From Siccirubricoccus sp. G192 (GTDB lineage Bacteria; Pseudomonadota; Alphaproteobacteria; Acetobacterales; Acetobacteraceae): 64,000 bases of DNA. Location: positions 2,081,501 to 2,145,500 of the forward strand of contig NZ_JAHREN010000001.1 of the NCBI RefSeq assembly GCF_019084075.1. Reading direction: 5' to 3'. The first letter of the stretch is position 1. The number at the start of each line of letters is the position of its first letter. This document shows, piece by piece, positions 1 through 9,431 of this stretch. A program made the translations under genes and the position numbers. The notes beneath the pieces are model-generated. The model made no database searches. It had not been told where the DNA came from and was given only the letters and a program-made list of their open reading frames with translations.

Positions 1-1146
1 TGCACCTCGGCCCATACCTGCACCGGCGATGGCGGCGGCATGGTCCTCCGGGCCGGGCTGCCCTTGCAGGACAACGAGTTCGTGCAGTTCCACCCGACCG
101 GCATCTACGGCTCCGGCTGTCTGGTGACCGAGGGCGCGCGGGGCGAGGGCGGCTACCTGACGAATTCGGAGGGCGAGCGCTTCATGGAGCGCTATGCGCC
201 GACCGCCAAGGATCTTGCCTCCCGCGACGTCGTCTCCCGCGCCATGTCCGTGGAAATCCGCGAAGGCCGCGGCGTCGGCCCGCACAAGGACCACATCTAC
301 CTGCATCTGGAGCATCTCGGCGCCGACCTGCTGCATGAGCGGCTGCCCGGCATCTCCGAGACGGCGAAGATCTTCGCCGGCGTGGATGTGACGAAGGAGC
401 CGATCCCGATGCTGCCGACCGTCCACTACAACATGGGCGGCATCCCGACGAACATCCACACCGAGGTGCTGAACCCGACAGCCGAGGACCAGGACCGCGT
501 GGTGCCCGGCCTGATGGCGGTGGGCGAGGCGGCCTGCGTTTCCGTGCACGGCGCCAACCGGCTCGGCACCAATAGCCTGCTCGACCTGGTGGTGTTCGGC
601 CGCGCCGCGGCGCACCGGGCCGCCGAGATGTTCAAGCCCGGCGCCTCCCAGCCACCGCTGCCGCCCAAGGCCGGGGAGGCGGCGCTCGATCGCCTGGACC
701 GCGTCCGCCATGCGAAGGGGGGCACCTCGGTGGCCGACCTGCGCGTCACCATGCAGCGCACCATGCAGACCCATGCCGCGGTCTTCCGCACCTCCGAACT
801 GCTGAAGGAGGGGCTGGAGAAGATGCACAAGGTGCAGGCCGGCTATGGCGATATCCACATCGCCGACCGCAGCCTGATCTGGAACAGCGACCTGATGGAG
901 GCGCTGGAGCTGGACAACCTGGTCGGCAACGCCATGACCACCATCGCCGGCGCCGAGGCGCGCAAGGAAAGCCGCGGCGCCCACGCGCAGGAGGACTACC
1001 CCGAGCGCGACGATCAGAACTGGATGAAGCACACCCTCGCCTGGGTGGACGAACGGGGCAATGTGAAGCTCGACTACCGCGACGTGAAGATGCGGACCCT
1101 GACGAACGAGGTCCAGGTCTTCCCGCCCAAGGCGCGCGTGTACTGA
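1..1146 (+). CDS. sdhA: Succinate dehydrogenase flavoprotein subunit (C-terminal part)
   Basis: The gene enters from the left edge already in frame at base 1; about 381 C-terminal residues are present, so roughly the first third (FAD-binding GxGxxG) is missing. SdhA oxidises succinate to fumarate with covalently bound FAD as part of complex II. Visible signatures are [11 protein letters not shown], the active-site stretch TEGARGEGG, the dicarboxylate-binding [14 protein letters not shown] and the usual C-terminal tail ending in KARVY. sdhB follows after 18 bp on the same strand, so this is the end of an sdhCDAB-type operon. Assignment is firm; only the left boundary is artificial. Confidence 0.96.
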   Translation, partial: CTSAHTCTGDGGGMVLRAGLPLQDNEFVQFHPTGIYGSGCLVTEGARGEGGYLTNSEGERFMERYAPTAKDLASRDVVSRAMSVEIREGRGVGPHKDHIYLHLEHLGADLLHERLPGISETAKIFAGVDVTKEPIPMLPTVHYNMGGIPTNIHTEVLNPTAEDQDRVVPGLMAVGEAACVSVHGANRLGTNSLLDLVVFGRAAAHRAAEMFKPGASQPPLPPKAGEAALDRLDRVRHAKGGTSVADLRVTMQRTMQTHAAVFRTSELLKEGLEKMHKVQAGYGDIHIADRSLIWNSDLMEALELDNLVGNAMTTIAGAEARKESRGAHAQEDYPERDDQNWMKHTLAWVDERGNVKLDYRDVKMRTLTNEVQVFPPKARVY

Positions 1147-1164
1147 GGGGACGATATCCGAATC

Positions 1165-1947
1165 ATGGCCACCTTCACGCTGCCCAAGAACAGCACGATC
1201 CAGCCCGGCAAGACCTACAAGGCCGCGCCGGATGCGAAACACGTCAAGGCCTTCAAGATCTACCGCTGGGACCCGGATACGGGCGCGAACCCGCGCACGG
1301 ATACCTATGAGATCGACCTCGACAAGTGCGGCCCGATGGTCCTGGACGCGCTCATCAAGATCAAGAACGAGGTGGACAGCACGCTGACCTTCCGGCGTTC
1401 CTGCCGGGAGGGCATCTGCGGCTCCTGCGCGATGAATATCGACGGGCTGAACACCCTGGCCTGCCTGAAGCCGATCGAGGATGTGAAGGCCGATATCCGC
1501 ATCAGCCCGCTGCCGCATCTGCCTGTGGTGAAGGACCTGGTGCCGGACCTCTCGCAGCTTTATGCCCAGCTTCGCTCGATCGAGCCCTGGCTGAAATCCG
1601 ATACGCCGCCGCCGCCGGATGCGGAGCGCCGCCAGTCCAAGGAGGAGCGGGCGAAGCTGGACGGGCTGTGGGAATGCATCCTCTGCTTCTGCTGCTCCAC
1701 CGCCTGCCCCTCCTACTGGTGGAACGGCGACCGCTATCTCGGCCCGGCGGTGCTGCTGCAGGCCTATCGCTGGATCGCCGACAGCCGCGACGAGGCGACG
1801 GGCGGAAGGCTCGACAACCTCGAAGACCCCTTCCGGCTCTATCGCTGCCACACCATCATGAACTGCACCCGGACCTGCCCGAAGGGGCTCAACCCGGCGG
1901 CGGCGATCGGCAAGATCAAGCAGATGATGGTCGAGCGGCAGAGCTGA
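1165..1947 (+). CDS. sdhB: Succinate dehydrogenase iron-sulfur subunit
   Basis: 260 residues, the normal SdhB length. It passes electrons from SdhA flavin to ubiquinone through three Fe-S clusters. Cluster ligands are visible in order: C80, C85, C88 and C100 for [2Fe-2S]; C171, C174 and C177 for [4Fe-4S]; C181, C228 and C234 with C238 for [3Fe-4S]/[4Fe-4S]. The motif [15 protein letters not shown] is textbook. It lies 18 bp after sdhA and is probably the last gene of the operon, because the next gene has a different function and begins after a 98-bp gap. Confidence 0.97.
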   Translation: MATFTLPKNSTIQPGKTYKAAPDAKHVKAFKIYRWDPDTGANPRTDTYEIDLDKCGPMVLDALIKIKNEVDSTLTFRRSCREGICGSCAMNIDGLNTLACLKPIEDVKADIRISPLPHLPVVKDLVPDLSQLYAQLRSIEPWLKSDTPPPPDAERRQSKEERAKLDGLWECILCFCCSTACPSYWWNGDRYLGPAVLLQAYRWIADSRDEATGGRLDNLEDPFRLYRCHTIMNCTRTCPKGLNPAAAIGKIKQMMVERQS

Positions 1948-2045
1948 CCCTGGCTACGCCCTCCCCTCGCCGGGGGAGGGTACATCCCGCCGCAGACAAC
2001 CCGCCGGACCTGTCCTAAGCTCCCGCGAAAGCCGGGAGAGACAGG

Positions 2046-3650
2046 ATGCCAGGGACTATCCGCAACACCACGCTGATCGGCACGCTGGCCGCCGCGCTGG
2101 CGCTGCCCGCCGCCGCCATGGCGCAGACGCTCACCATCGGCAATGCCGCGGTCGTCACCACCATCGACCCGCACTACCACAACCTCGGCCCCAACAACGC
2201 CACCGGCATGCATATCTTCAGCCGCCTGGTGGAGCGCGATGCGCGCGCCCGGGCGCGGCCCGCACTGGCCGAGAGCTACCGGGCGCTGTCCGAGACGGTC
2301 TGGGAGTTCAAGCTCCGTCGCGACGTGAAATGGCACGATGGCCGCGACTTCACCGCCGATGACGTGGTCTTCACCTTCGAGCGTGTGCCCGCCGTGCCGA
2401 ACAGCCCGGGCGGTTTCGGCGGCTTCCTGCGCTCCATCGCGCGGGTGGAGGTGCTGGACCCGCATACCATCCGGCTGCACACCCATCGGCCGCATCCGCT
2501 GCTGCCCCTCGACCTCGCCTCGGTCAGCATCATCGCCCGCCATGCGGCGGAGGGCGCGGGGACGGAGGACTACAACAGCGGCAAGGCGGCCATCGGCACT
2601 GGCCCCTACCGGCTCTCCGCCTATCGTTCCGGCGACCGGGTGGAGCTGGCCCGCAACGAGGCCTATTGGGGCGAGCGCGAGCCCTGGGAGCGGGTGGATA
2701 TCCGCTTCCTGCTGAATGACGGCGCCCGCACCGCGGCGCTGCTGGCCGGCGATGTCGACCTCATCGAGCAGATCCCCACCAGCGACCTTTCGCGGCTGCG
2801 GCGCGATCCGCGGCTGGCGGTGACGGAGATCGCCTCGCTCCGCACCACCTTCATTTCGCCCGACTATTCCCGCACCGGCGCCACGCCTCTTGTCACCGAC
2901 AATGCCGGCACGCCGCTGCCGCAGAACCCCTTCCGCGACCTCCGGGTGCGCCGGGCGCTCTCCATGGCGATCAACCGCGACGCGCTGGTGGAGCGAGTGA
3001 TGGAGGGCGCCGCCACGGCCACGGCGCAATGGCTGCCGCCCGGCGCCTTCGGCCATAATCCGGAGGTGCGGCCGATGCCCTTCGACCCCGATGGCGCCAA
3101 GCGCCTGCTGGCCGAGGCCGGCTTCCCGGAGGGCTTCCGCCTGACCCTCGCCTCGCCGAACGACCGCTGGCCGAATGACGGACGCATCAGCCAGGCCGTG
3201 GCGCAGATGTGGACGCGGATCGGCGTGCGGACCCAGGTGGATGCGATGCCCTTCGCCGCCTTCGTGCCCCGCCGGTCGCGGCAGGAGCACGCGATCCAGC
3301 TCGGCGCCTGGGGCAGCTCGACCGGCGAGGCCTCGAATTACCTGGTGAGCATCGTCGCCACCTATGACCGTCAAAAGCTGACCGGCGCCTCCAACATGAC
3401 GCGCCATTCCGACCCGAAGCTCGACGAGATGCTGGCCCGCGCCGCCGCCACCATGGATGACGAGATGCGGGAGGCGCAGTGGCGGGAACTGGTGGTCTAC
3501 TATGCCGAGCAGATGCCGATGCTCCAGCTCCTGCAATACGTGAATACCTGGGCGCATCGCCGCGACCTGCGCCACGATCCGCGCATGGATGAGCGGACCG
3601 TCGCGATGGGGGTGCGGCCCGCCGCGCCGGGGTCCGGGGCGGCGCGATAG
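2046..3650 (+). CDS. ABC transporter substrate-binding protein (family 5, peptide/opine type)
   Basis: 534 residues, the usual size for SBP_bac_5 receptors (DppA/OppA family). A Sec signal peptide is visible in the first 26 residues (positive start, alanine/leucine-rich core, cleavage near AMAQ). The mature part opens with the family-typical TIDPHYHN and has VWEFKLRRDVKWHDG followed by FTADDVVFTFERV. No permease or ATPase gene is adjacent, so it is either an orphan receptor or works with a transporter encoded elsewhere. The ligand cannot be read from sequence; peptides are the usual guess. The gene ends 12 bp before a perfect 15-bp hairpin. Confidence 0.85.
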   Translation: MPGTIRNTTLIGTLAAALALPAAAMAQTLTIGNAAVVTTIDPHYHNLGPNNATGMHIFSRLVERDARARARPALAESYRALSETVWEFKLRRDVKWHDGRDFTADDVVFTFERVPAVPNSPGGFGGFLRSIARVEVLDPHTIRLHTHRPHPLLPLDLASVSIIARHAAEGAGTEDYNSGKAAIGTGPYRLSAYRSGDRVELARNEAYWGEREPWERVDIRFLLNDGARTAALLAGDVDLIEQIPTSDLSRLRRDPRLAVTEIASLRTTFISPDYSRTGATPLVTDNAGTPLPQNPFRDLRVRRALSMAINRDALVERVMEGAATATAQWLPPGAFGHNPEVRPMPFDPDGAKRLLAEAGFPEGFRLTLASPNDRWPNDGRISQAVAQMWTRIGVRTQVDAMPFAAFVPRRSRQEHAIQLGAWGSSTGEASNYLVSIVATYDRQKLTGASNMTRHSDPKLDEMLARAAATMDDEMREAQWRELVVYYAEQMPMLQLLQYVNTWAHRRDLRHDPRMDERTVAMGVRPAAPGSGAAR

Positions 3651-3661
3651 GGCGCCGCCAA

Positions 3662-3699
3662 GCCCATCTCGCCCTGACTTCGGGCAGGGCGAGATGGGC
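3662..3699. terminator. Perfect 15-bp hairpin between convergent genes
   Basis: GCCCATCTCGCCCTG (3662-3676) pairs perfectly with 3685-3699 around an 8-base loop, acttcggg. It sits exactly between the end of the + strand binding protein and the end of the - strand Bug gene. A short CCTTTGTTG follows on the + strand. It probably acts as a bidirectional transcription stop; the T-tract is weak, so full Rho-independence is not certain. Confidence 0.7.
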
Positions 3700-3759
3700 C
3701 TGGCCTTTGTTGAGCCTGCGATTCACGCCCTGGGCATTTCCACCCAGGACGATCGCGGG

Positions 3760-4735
3760 CTATTCCTGCTGGATGCCGGCGCGCTGGATCAGGTCGCGCC
3801 AGAGCGGCACCTCGCGCCTGATGCGCTCGGCCAGGCCCTCGGGGCCGCGAGCGCGCAGGCCGAAGCCGGCATTCTGCAGCCGCATCCGCGTGGCCGGCTC
3901 GCCCAGCGCGGCGACCACCGCGGCGGCCAGGCGCTGGATAATCGGCGCTGGCGTGCCGGCCGGGGCGAGCAGGCCCTGGAAGGTCTCTGAGACGAAGCCC
4001 GCGAAACCCGCCTCCTGCATGGTCGGCACTTCGGGCAGGTCCGGCCAGCGTTCCTCGCCGGTGATGGCCAGCGCCCGCAGCGCGCCGGACTGGATATGCG
4101 GATGCGCCGGTGGCAGAGCGGTGACGCCAACCGACGTCGTGCCGCTGAGCAATGACTGGATGGCCAGCGCCGCGCTGTTGTGCGGGATCTGCACGAAGTC
4201 GATACCGGCGCGCAGCCGCAGCAGCTCCGCGGTGAGATGCGGCGTGGAGCCGGTGCCGGGATTGGCGAAATTGAGGCCCCCCCGGCTCCGTCTTCGCCCG
4301 CGCGATCAGCCCGGCGACGCTGTCGATGCCGGAATCAGGCCAGGCCAGCACGACATTGGGCGAGGCGCCAAGCTCGGTGATCGGCGCGAAATCGCGCACC
4401 GGGTCGTAGCCGGGGTTGCGGAACAGGCTCGGGTTCACGACGAAGCCGGTGGAGGTGACGAGCAGCGTGTAGCCATCCGGCGCGGCGCGGGCGACATGGG
4501 CCACGCCGACATTGCCGCCGCCGCCCGCGCGGTTCTCCACCACCACCGCCTGGCCGAGCGCACCATTGAGGCCATTGGCGACGACCCGGGCCATGACATC
4601 CGTGGGCCCGCCCGGCGCGAAGGGGACGACGATGCGGATGGTGCGGTTGGGATAGGGCTGCGCCGCCGTCTGCCCCCGGGCGCTGTTGCCGGCCAGGACA
4701 GCGGCGGCCAGCCCAAGAAGCAGGCGCCGGCCCAT
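3760..4735 (-). CDS. Tripartite tricarboxylate transporter receptor (Bug/TctC family), frameshifted
   Basis: Periplasmic solute receptor of the TctABC-type tripartite tricarboxylate transporters. I chose the start MGRRLLLGL at 4735 because a signal peptide follows directly (cleavage near ARGQ). The N-terminal half shows YPNRTIRIVVPFAPGGPTD and GGGGNVGVAHVARAAPDGY, both family hallmarks. The frame then breaks in a run of seven C (4277-4283); removing one C restores the family continuation GGLNFANPGTGSTPH and joins the second half (IPHNSAALAIQSL to IQQE), giving about 324 residues, the normal length. No tctA or tctB is nearby, so it is an orphan receptor. The frameshift is more likely a sequence error than decay, because both halves are conserved. 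Confidence 0.8.
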
Positions 4736-4952
4736 CGCCGCGCCCCTGCTGTGCTCTGCCGCCACGGCCCCGCCTCCTCCCCACCTGCCGCCTTGCCTGG
4801 CGGCCATCGCCACGGAGGATGCTGAGCCGTGGAGTCCCGAGTCAAGCAGGGTGCCGGCCGGGCGGCGTCACGGCCTGAAACCGCCCGCCGCTTTGTATCT
4901 TCGGCCCGATTCAGACCTCCGGGCCATACGGCCCTGCGGTCATCGGGCCGAC

Positions 4953-5488
4953 TCAGCCCCCCCTTCGGCCGGAAGGCCAGGCAAACCGCGGGGTCCGTCT
5001 CCAGGCGCGGGCCGCCGATCAGGTCGATGCAATAGGGTATGGCCGGGAAGACCGCGCCGAGGCATTCGGCGATGGCGCTGGGCTTGCCCGGCAGGTTGAG
5101 GATCAGGCTGCGCCCCCGCGTGCCGGCCACCTGGCGCGACAGGATGGCGGTCGGCACGCTCCGCAGCGAGACGGCGCGCATCAACTCGCCAAAGCCGGGC
5201 AGCATCCGGTCGCAGACCGCTTCCGTCGCTTCCGGCGTGACATCCCGCGGCGAGGGGCCGGTGCCGCCGGTGGTGACGATCAGCGGGCAGGCTGCCGCAT
5301 CGGCCAGGTCGTGGAGCGCAGCCTCGATCAGCGGCCGCTCATCCGGCACCAGCCGGCGCAGCGGGTGCCAGGGGGGTGACCAGGATGCGGTGCAATTCGG
5401 CCTCGATGCCCGGGCCGCCCCGGTCCACATAGACCCCCTGGCTCGCGCGGTCGGAGACCGTCACCACGCCGATCGGCACGGCGCCCAT
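4953..5488 (-). CDS. mog: Molybdopterin adenylyltransferase (MogA-like), two frameshifts
   Basis: MogA adenylates molybdopterin before molybdenum insertion. The first frame starts MGAVPIGVVTVSDRASQG at 5488. It is lost in a G6 run (5371-5376); removing one base gives VTPWHPLRRLVPDERPLIE. Further on are VTTGGTGPSPRDVTPEAT, the MPT-binding TGGTG signature, and LNLPGKPSAI. The same frame would run on without a stop, but removing one base from the C7 run at 4957-4963 creates a TGA directly after FRPKGG, where Mog proteins end. The repaired length is 177 residues, as expected. It lies 10 bp downstream of the RIC gene, so the two are probably co-transcribed. Confidence 0.8.
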
Positions 5489-5498
5489 CCGCTGGGGC

Positions 5499-6183
5499 TC
5501 AGGCGCCGAATCGGGGGAAGAGGACGGTGTTCTCCAGATGGATATGCGCCGTCAGGTCCTCGGCCAGCTTCCGCGTGCCGGCATAGAGCGCCCGCCAGGT
5601 CGCGCAGGCACCCTGGGGGATCGCGCCATCCCGGGTCAGCGCCTCCAGCCGGAGGAGCTGCGCGTCGTGGCTGTCATGCTCGGCGCGCATCGCGCCGATC
5701 GGGTGGGCGATCATCGGGTGGCCGCCACGGCGCATCAGGGGGAAGAGCACCTGCTCCTCCTTGGCCATGTGGGATTCCAGCTCCTCGGCCATCTCCGTGA
5801 GCAATTGGGCGAGGCCGTGCGGCGCGTCCGGGTGGTTGCGATGCACCGTCTCGACACGGCCGGCGAGGCGGATCAGCTCGGGCAATTCGCGGCGGTGGGT
5901 GGCGTGGTAGCGGGTCTCGATCAGCTCGATCAGGGCGTCGGTATCCTGCGGCGGGGCCGTGGCGCCGGTGGCCAGCGCCGCCAGCTCCGCCTCGATCTCG
6001 GCGAGCGCCAGGCCCTGCGCGGCAGCGGCCTCGGCCAGCTTCGCCTGGCCGCCGCAGCAGAAATCGAGCTTCCGGCGCCGGAACACGGCGGTCGCGCCGG
6101 GCAGGGCGGCGGCGATCTCGGCCACGCTGCGGCCGGCGAAGCGGGAGTCGGTGCCGGGAGAGGGGGGCGAGGGTCTCGGTCAT
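5499..6183 (-). CDS. ric: Iron-sulfur cluster repair di-iron protein (RIC/YtfE/ScdA), frameshifted near start
   Basis: RIC proteins use a histidine/glutamate-bound di-iron centre to restore Fe-S clusters damaged by nitric oxide or oxidants. The conserved body contains KLDFCCGG (N-terminal ScdA-type domain) and a hemerythrin-like domain with the expected histidines in RYHATHRREL, VHRNHPDAPHG, ESHMAKEEQVLFP, RAEHDSHDA and HIHLENTVLFPRF. An open frame begins only at 6125, but the true start is the ATG at 6183: MTETLAPSPGTDSRF joins the body when one base is removed from the G6 run at 6162-6167. It is transcribed divergently from the NsrR-type regulator, whose operators lie in the shared 234-bp gap, and is followed by mog. 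Confidence 0.87.
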
Positions 6184-6349
6184 GGCTGCTCTCCTGTGCC
6201 GCGGCGGGTTTGGCCGGGCTTCCGGGTGAGGGAATCGGGCCCAGGCACCGGGTCGCGGCCCAGCCTGGCCTGGCGCCGCTGCATGCCGGCCCAGGCGGGG
6301 GCGGTGCGATGGGCAGGCGATCCGGATGGGGCTGGGCGCGGCTGCAAAC

Positions 6350-6403
6350 TGGTATCTCCGATACCAATTACATTGAAAGGTTATTGTGGTATCGTCAATA
6401 CCA
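6350..6403. promoter_or_regulatory. Two 17-bp palindromes TGGTAT-N5-ATACCA (candidate NsrR-type operators)
   Basis: Seen directly: TGGTATCTCCGATACCA at 6350-6366 and TGGTATCGTCAATACCA at 6387-6403. Both fit TGGTAT-N5-ATACCA exactly and their starts are 37 bp apart. They sit 15-68 bp before the ATG of the Rrf2/NsrR-like gene, in an A/T-rich pocket of an otherwise GC-rich gap shared with the divergent RIC gene. Rrf2 regulators bind such dyads as dimers, so autoregulation and control of RIC is the natural inference. No third exact copy was noticed in the window. Confidence 0.6.
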
Positions 6404-6417
6404 GAATCGAGGTCCCG

Positions 6418-6832
6418 ATGCGGCTGCTTGCCTCCACCGACTTCGCGCTGCGCGCCCTGATGCGGCTGGCCGCCGAGCCGGACCGCCACATGAACACCGA
6501 GGAATTGGCGCGGGAGATCGGCGTGCCCCGCAACCACCTCCAGAAACTGGTCCAGGCGCTCGCCGAGGCCGGGCTGGTCCGCACCCTGCGCGGCGCCCGC
6601 GGCGGCGTGCTGCTGGCGATGCCGGCGGCCGAGATCCGGCTGGGCACCGTGGTGCGGTGGCTGGAACGGGACCAGGCGCTGGTGGAGTGCTTCCGCCCGG
6701 ATGGCGGCACCTGCTGCATGACTCCAACATGCCGGTTGAGGGGGGGTCCTGGCCCGTGCGCGCGAGACGTTCCTGCGGGAACTCGACAGCACCACCCTGG
6801 CGGATTGCATTCCGGTCCATGCCATCGCCTGA
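6418..6832 (+). CDS. nsrR: Rrf2-family transcriptional regulator, NsrR-like, frameshifted
   Basis: Start MRLLASTDFALRALMRLA with winged helix-turn-helix region MNTEELAREIGVPRNHLQKL and wing RGARGGVLLA. The cluster-binding region ECFRPDGGTCCMTPTCRLR has the cysteine pattern of NsrR, which senses nitric oxide with a [4Fe-4S] cluster, although the first spacing is longer than in the E. coli protein. After TCRLRG the frame breaks in a G7 run (6740-6746); removing one base gives the expected tail VLARARETFLRELDS ending at 6832, 137 residues in total. Two matching palindromes lie upstream. nrdJ follows on the same strand after 92 bp. NsrR is my best call; another Fe-S Rrf2 regulator is possible. 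Confidence 0.8.
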
Positions 6833-6833
6833 G

Positions 6834-6881
6834 AACCACATTTAGTGGTTCACAAGCAGAAGGTCATACCATATATTGCTG
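6834..6881 (+). promoter_or_regulatory. Candidate NrdR box pair before nrdJ
   Basis: Two A/T-rich dyads lie in the 92-bp gap before nrdJ. ATACCATATATTGCTG (6866-6881) matches 11 of 16 positions of the NrdR-box consensus (ACACWATATATWGTGT), including the ATATAT core. AACCACATTTAGTGGTT (6834-6850) is a perfect 6-bp dyad with weaker similarity. Their centres are about 31 bp apart, three helical turns, which is the kind of spacing known for tandem NrdR boxes. The upstream dyad starts 2 bp after the regulator's stop codon and could also act as a weak terminator. Confidence 0.45.
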
Positions 6882-6924
6882 AGACCGACTCGCCTGTGGT
6901 GGCGAGGGGTAAGGATGGTCCAGC

Positions 6925-9360
6925 ATGGATGGTTCCCTGGCCGGCGCCCGCGTGGTGCGGCATCTCCCGATCCTCCCGTCTCCCGGTGCCAGTTTCGGCG
7001 AGGCGCCGCTGCCGGCGCGCCCGCTCGACCCCGGCATGGGCCTGGCGGTGGCGCGCCGCACCGTGTTCCGGCCCGAGGACGGGGATGATTTCGGCCGGGT
7101 GGCGGACCGCGTGGCCGCGGGGAACATGGCGCTGCTCGGCCGGGTGGCGGGCGTGGCGGAGCAGGTGGAGCAGGCGCGGCTGCGCAATGCCATCGCCACG
7201 GGCGCCCTGCTCACCTCCGGCCGGCATCTGCAGCATGGCGACGCGCAGCAGTCCGGGCGCAACATGGAGGTCTTCACCAATTGCGCCTCCGCCATAACCA
7301 GCTTCGCCAAATTCTATCTGCTGCTGAATGGCAGCGGCGTCGGCCGCGCCTATGACGATGAGCTGGTGGCGGTGGATTGGGGCCAGGCCCCCGCGCTGCT
7401 GCTGCATCTCGACCCTGGCCATGTGGATTTCCCGCAGAACCGGCAGGATCTGCACCGCTTCGGCGCCGAATTCGGGCTGCTGCCCTGGGGCACCTCGCTC
7501 GATGCCTTCTCGGAGGCGCAGGAGGCCGAGATCCGCGGCTGGATCGCCCGCGAATTCCTGGCCGACCCGGCGGCCGCGCCGGCCAATGCGCTGCGGCTTC
7601 GGGTGGAGGATAGCCGCGAGGGCTGGGCCAAGGCCGTGGAATGGCTGGAAAGCCTCGCCTTCGCGGGCGCCCGCGGCAGCACGCTGCTGCTCGATTTCTC
7701 CGCCATCCGCCGCCGCGGCGCGCCGATTGCCGGGATGCAGGGGCGGCCGGCCTCGGGCCCGCTCTCGCTCATGCGGGCCTTCGTCAACCTGCGCCAGCAT
7801 GTGATCGAACCGGCCCGGCACCGCGGCCCCGATGACGAGGCCCTGCAGCCCTGGGAACAGGCGCTGCTGGTGGACCACTATCTCTCGGTCGAGGTGCAGG
7901 TGGGCGGTGCCCGCCGCGCCGCACGCATGGCCACCAAATCCTGGCGCGACCCGGGCATCTTCCGCTTCATCCGCGCCAAATCCGAGGGCGGGCTCTGGAC
8001 CGCCAACAACTCGGTCATGGTGGACCGCGAATTCTGGGACCGTGTCGCGGGCCGCGGCGCGGCGGACCCGCTGACCCGCCAGGCCCAGGCGGTCTTCGAG
8101 GAGGTGACGCGCTGTGCCTATATCAATGGCGAGCCCGGCTTCATCAATGGCGACCTGCTGAACGACCACCGCACCGGCCAGGCCTGGGAGAAGCCGGTGC
8201 ATGCGGATGGCCGCGACTTCCGCTCCGCCCGCTACCAGGCGGACCATGCCGGCGCCCTGCTGGCCGAACTCTCCCGCCGGGCCGGCAAGGCGCGCTTCCC
8301 CGTCACCACCAACCCTTGCGGCGAGATTACCCTGCACGTCACCGGTGGCTATTGCGTGATCGCGGATTTCGCGCCGCTGCTGGCCTGCCCGGTGGAGATC
8401 GCCGCGCTCCGGCCCGGCGAGATTCCGGCGGAGGTTGCCGCCGAATGGGATGCGCGGGTCGAGGACAGCGTGCGGCTCGGCGTGCGCTTCCTGATGCGGG
8501 CCAACCTGATGGATGCGCTCTATGGCGAGGAGGTGCGCCGCACGAACCGCATGGGCATCGGCCCGACCGGCCTACAGGAATGGGCCTGGATGCGCTTCGG
8601 CCTCGGCTTCGAGGACCTGCTGGACGAGGATCGCGCCGCGCCCTTCTGGGCCATGCTGGAGCATCTCTCGGAGGCAGCGAAGGCGGAGGGCGATGCCTAT
8701 GCCGATGAGCTCGGTCGCGTCCGCCCCTTCACCGTCACCACGGTGAAGCCCGCCGGCACCACCAGCAAGCTCTTCGGCCTGACCGAGGGGGCGCATCTGC
8801 CGGCCCGGCGGCAATACCTGCGCTGGGTGCAGTTCAAGGGCACCAGGGACGAGGCCGGCACCTGGTCCGCGGATAGCGACCCGCTGCTGGCGGAATACGA
8901 GGCGCGCGGCTATCCGGTGCGGACCTTGCGCAGCTTCCCCGGCATGTCGATCGTCGGCTTCCCGACCCTGCCGCTGATCCAGCGCCTCGGCATCGGCGAG
9001 CGGCTGGTCACCGCCCCGGATGCCGGGCCGCGCGAGCAGTATCGCTGGCTCGGCCTGCTGGAGCGCCACTGGATCGGCGAGGCGCGCGGCAACCAGATCT
9101 CCTACACGCTGAAGCTCTACACGGACCGGCACGACCTGGCGGGTTTCCGCGACATCGTGCTGGAGAACCAGCCCGGCGTGCGCTGCTGCTCCATCCTGCC
9201 GAGCCGGCCGGACCATGAACTCGGCTATGAATACCTGCCGGAGGAACAGGTGCCGCTCGGCCGCTTCGCCGCCATCGTGGAGGGCATCCGCGACCCGGCG
9301 CTGCATGAGGCGATCGACATGGCGCATCTGAGCTGCGCCTCGGGCGTCTGCCCGATCTGA
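6925..9360 (+). CDS. nrdJ: Adenosylcobalamin-dependent ribonucleotide reductase (class II)
   Basis: 811 residues. It reduces ribonucleotides to deoxyribonucleotides using a B12-derived radical, with or without oxygen. Visible residues: the first redox cysteine in VFTNCASAI (about residue 120), the radical cysteine in the finger loop NPCGEI (about 464), VKPAGTTSKLFG in the substrate-binding part, and the C-terminal shuttle pair CASGVCPI. No NrdB-like small subunit is adjacent, as expected for class II. The position directly behind an NsrR-like regulator, with possible NrdR boxes in the gap, suggests a reductase for low-oxygen or nitrosative conditions. The start at 6925 is the first reasonable ATG; the gene is intact. 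Confidence 0.92.
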   Translation: MDGSLAGARVVRHLPILPSPGASFGEAPLPARPLDPGMGLAVARRTVFRPEDGDDFGRVADRVAAGNMALLGRVAGVAEQVEQARLRNAIATGALLTSGRHLQHGDAQQSGRNMEVFTNCASAITSFAKFYLLLNGSGVGRAYDDELVAVDWGQAPALLLHLDPGHVDFPQNRQDLHRFGAEFGLLPWGTSLDAFSEAQEAEIRGWIAREFLADPAAAPANALRLRVEDSREGWAKAVEWLESLAFAGARGSTLLLDFSAIRRRGAPIAGMQGRPASGPLSLMRAFVNLRQHVIEPARHRGPDDEALQPWEQALLVDHYLSVEVQVGGARRAARMATKSWRDPGIFRFIRAKSEGGLWTANNSVMVDREFWDRVAGRGAADPLTRQAQAVFEEVTRCAYINGEPGFINGDLLNDHRTGQAWEKPVHADGRDFRSARYQADHAGALLAELSRRAGKARFPVTTNPCGEITLHVTGGYCVIADFAPLLACPVEIAALRPGEIPAEVAAEWDARVEDSVRLGVRFLMRANLMDALYGEEVRRTNRMGIGPTGLQEWAWMRFGLGFEDLLDEDRAAPFWAMLEHLSEAAKAEGDAYADELGRVRPFTVTTVKPAGTTSKLFGLTEGAHLPARRQYLRWVQFKGTRDEAGTWSADSDPLLAEYEARGYPVRTLRSFPGMSIVGFPTLPLIQRLGIGERLVTAPDAGPREQYRWLGLLERHWIGEARGNQISYTLKLYTDRHDLAGFRDIVLENQPGVRCCSILPSRPDHELGYEYLPEEQVPLGRFAAIVEGIRDPALHEAIDMAHLSCASGVCPI

Positions 9361-9431
9361 TCCGCATCAAGGACGCGCGCGGACCCGGCCTATGGCCGGA
9401 TTCGCCGTGCTTCCCTGGGGGATGTTCCTGC

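Noticed and set aside
1839..3575. Long minus-strand frame (578 codons) opposite the ABC binding protein
   Set aside because: Shadow of a GC-rich gene: low-complexity, histidine/arginine-rich product with no domain, while the + strand encodes a clear family protein. The same reasoning removes frames at 10967-12721 (+), 24795-27647 (-), 27701-30337 (-), 36949-38934 (+) and 42786-44801 (+).
3760..4735. Bug gene as a true pseudogene
   Set aside because: Both halves are well conserved and only one base is off, in the same type of run as in essential genes, so decay is not supported.
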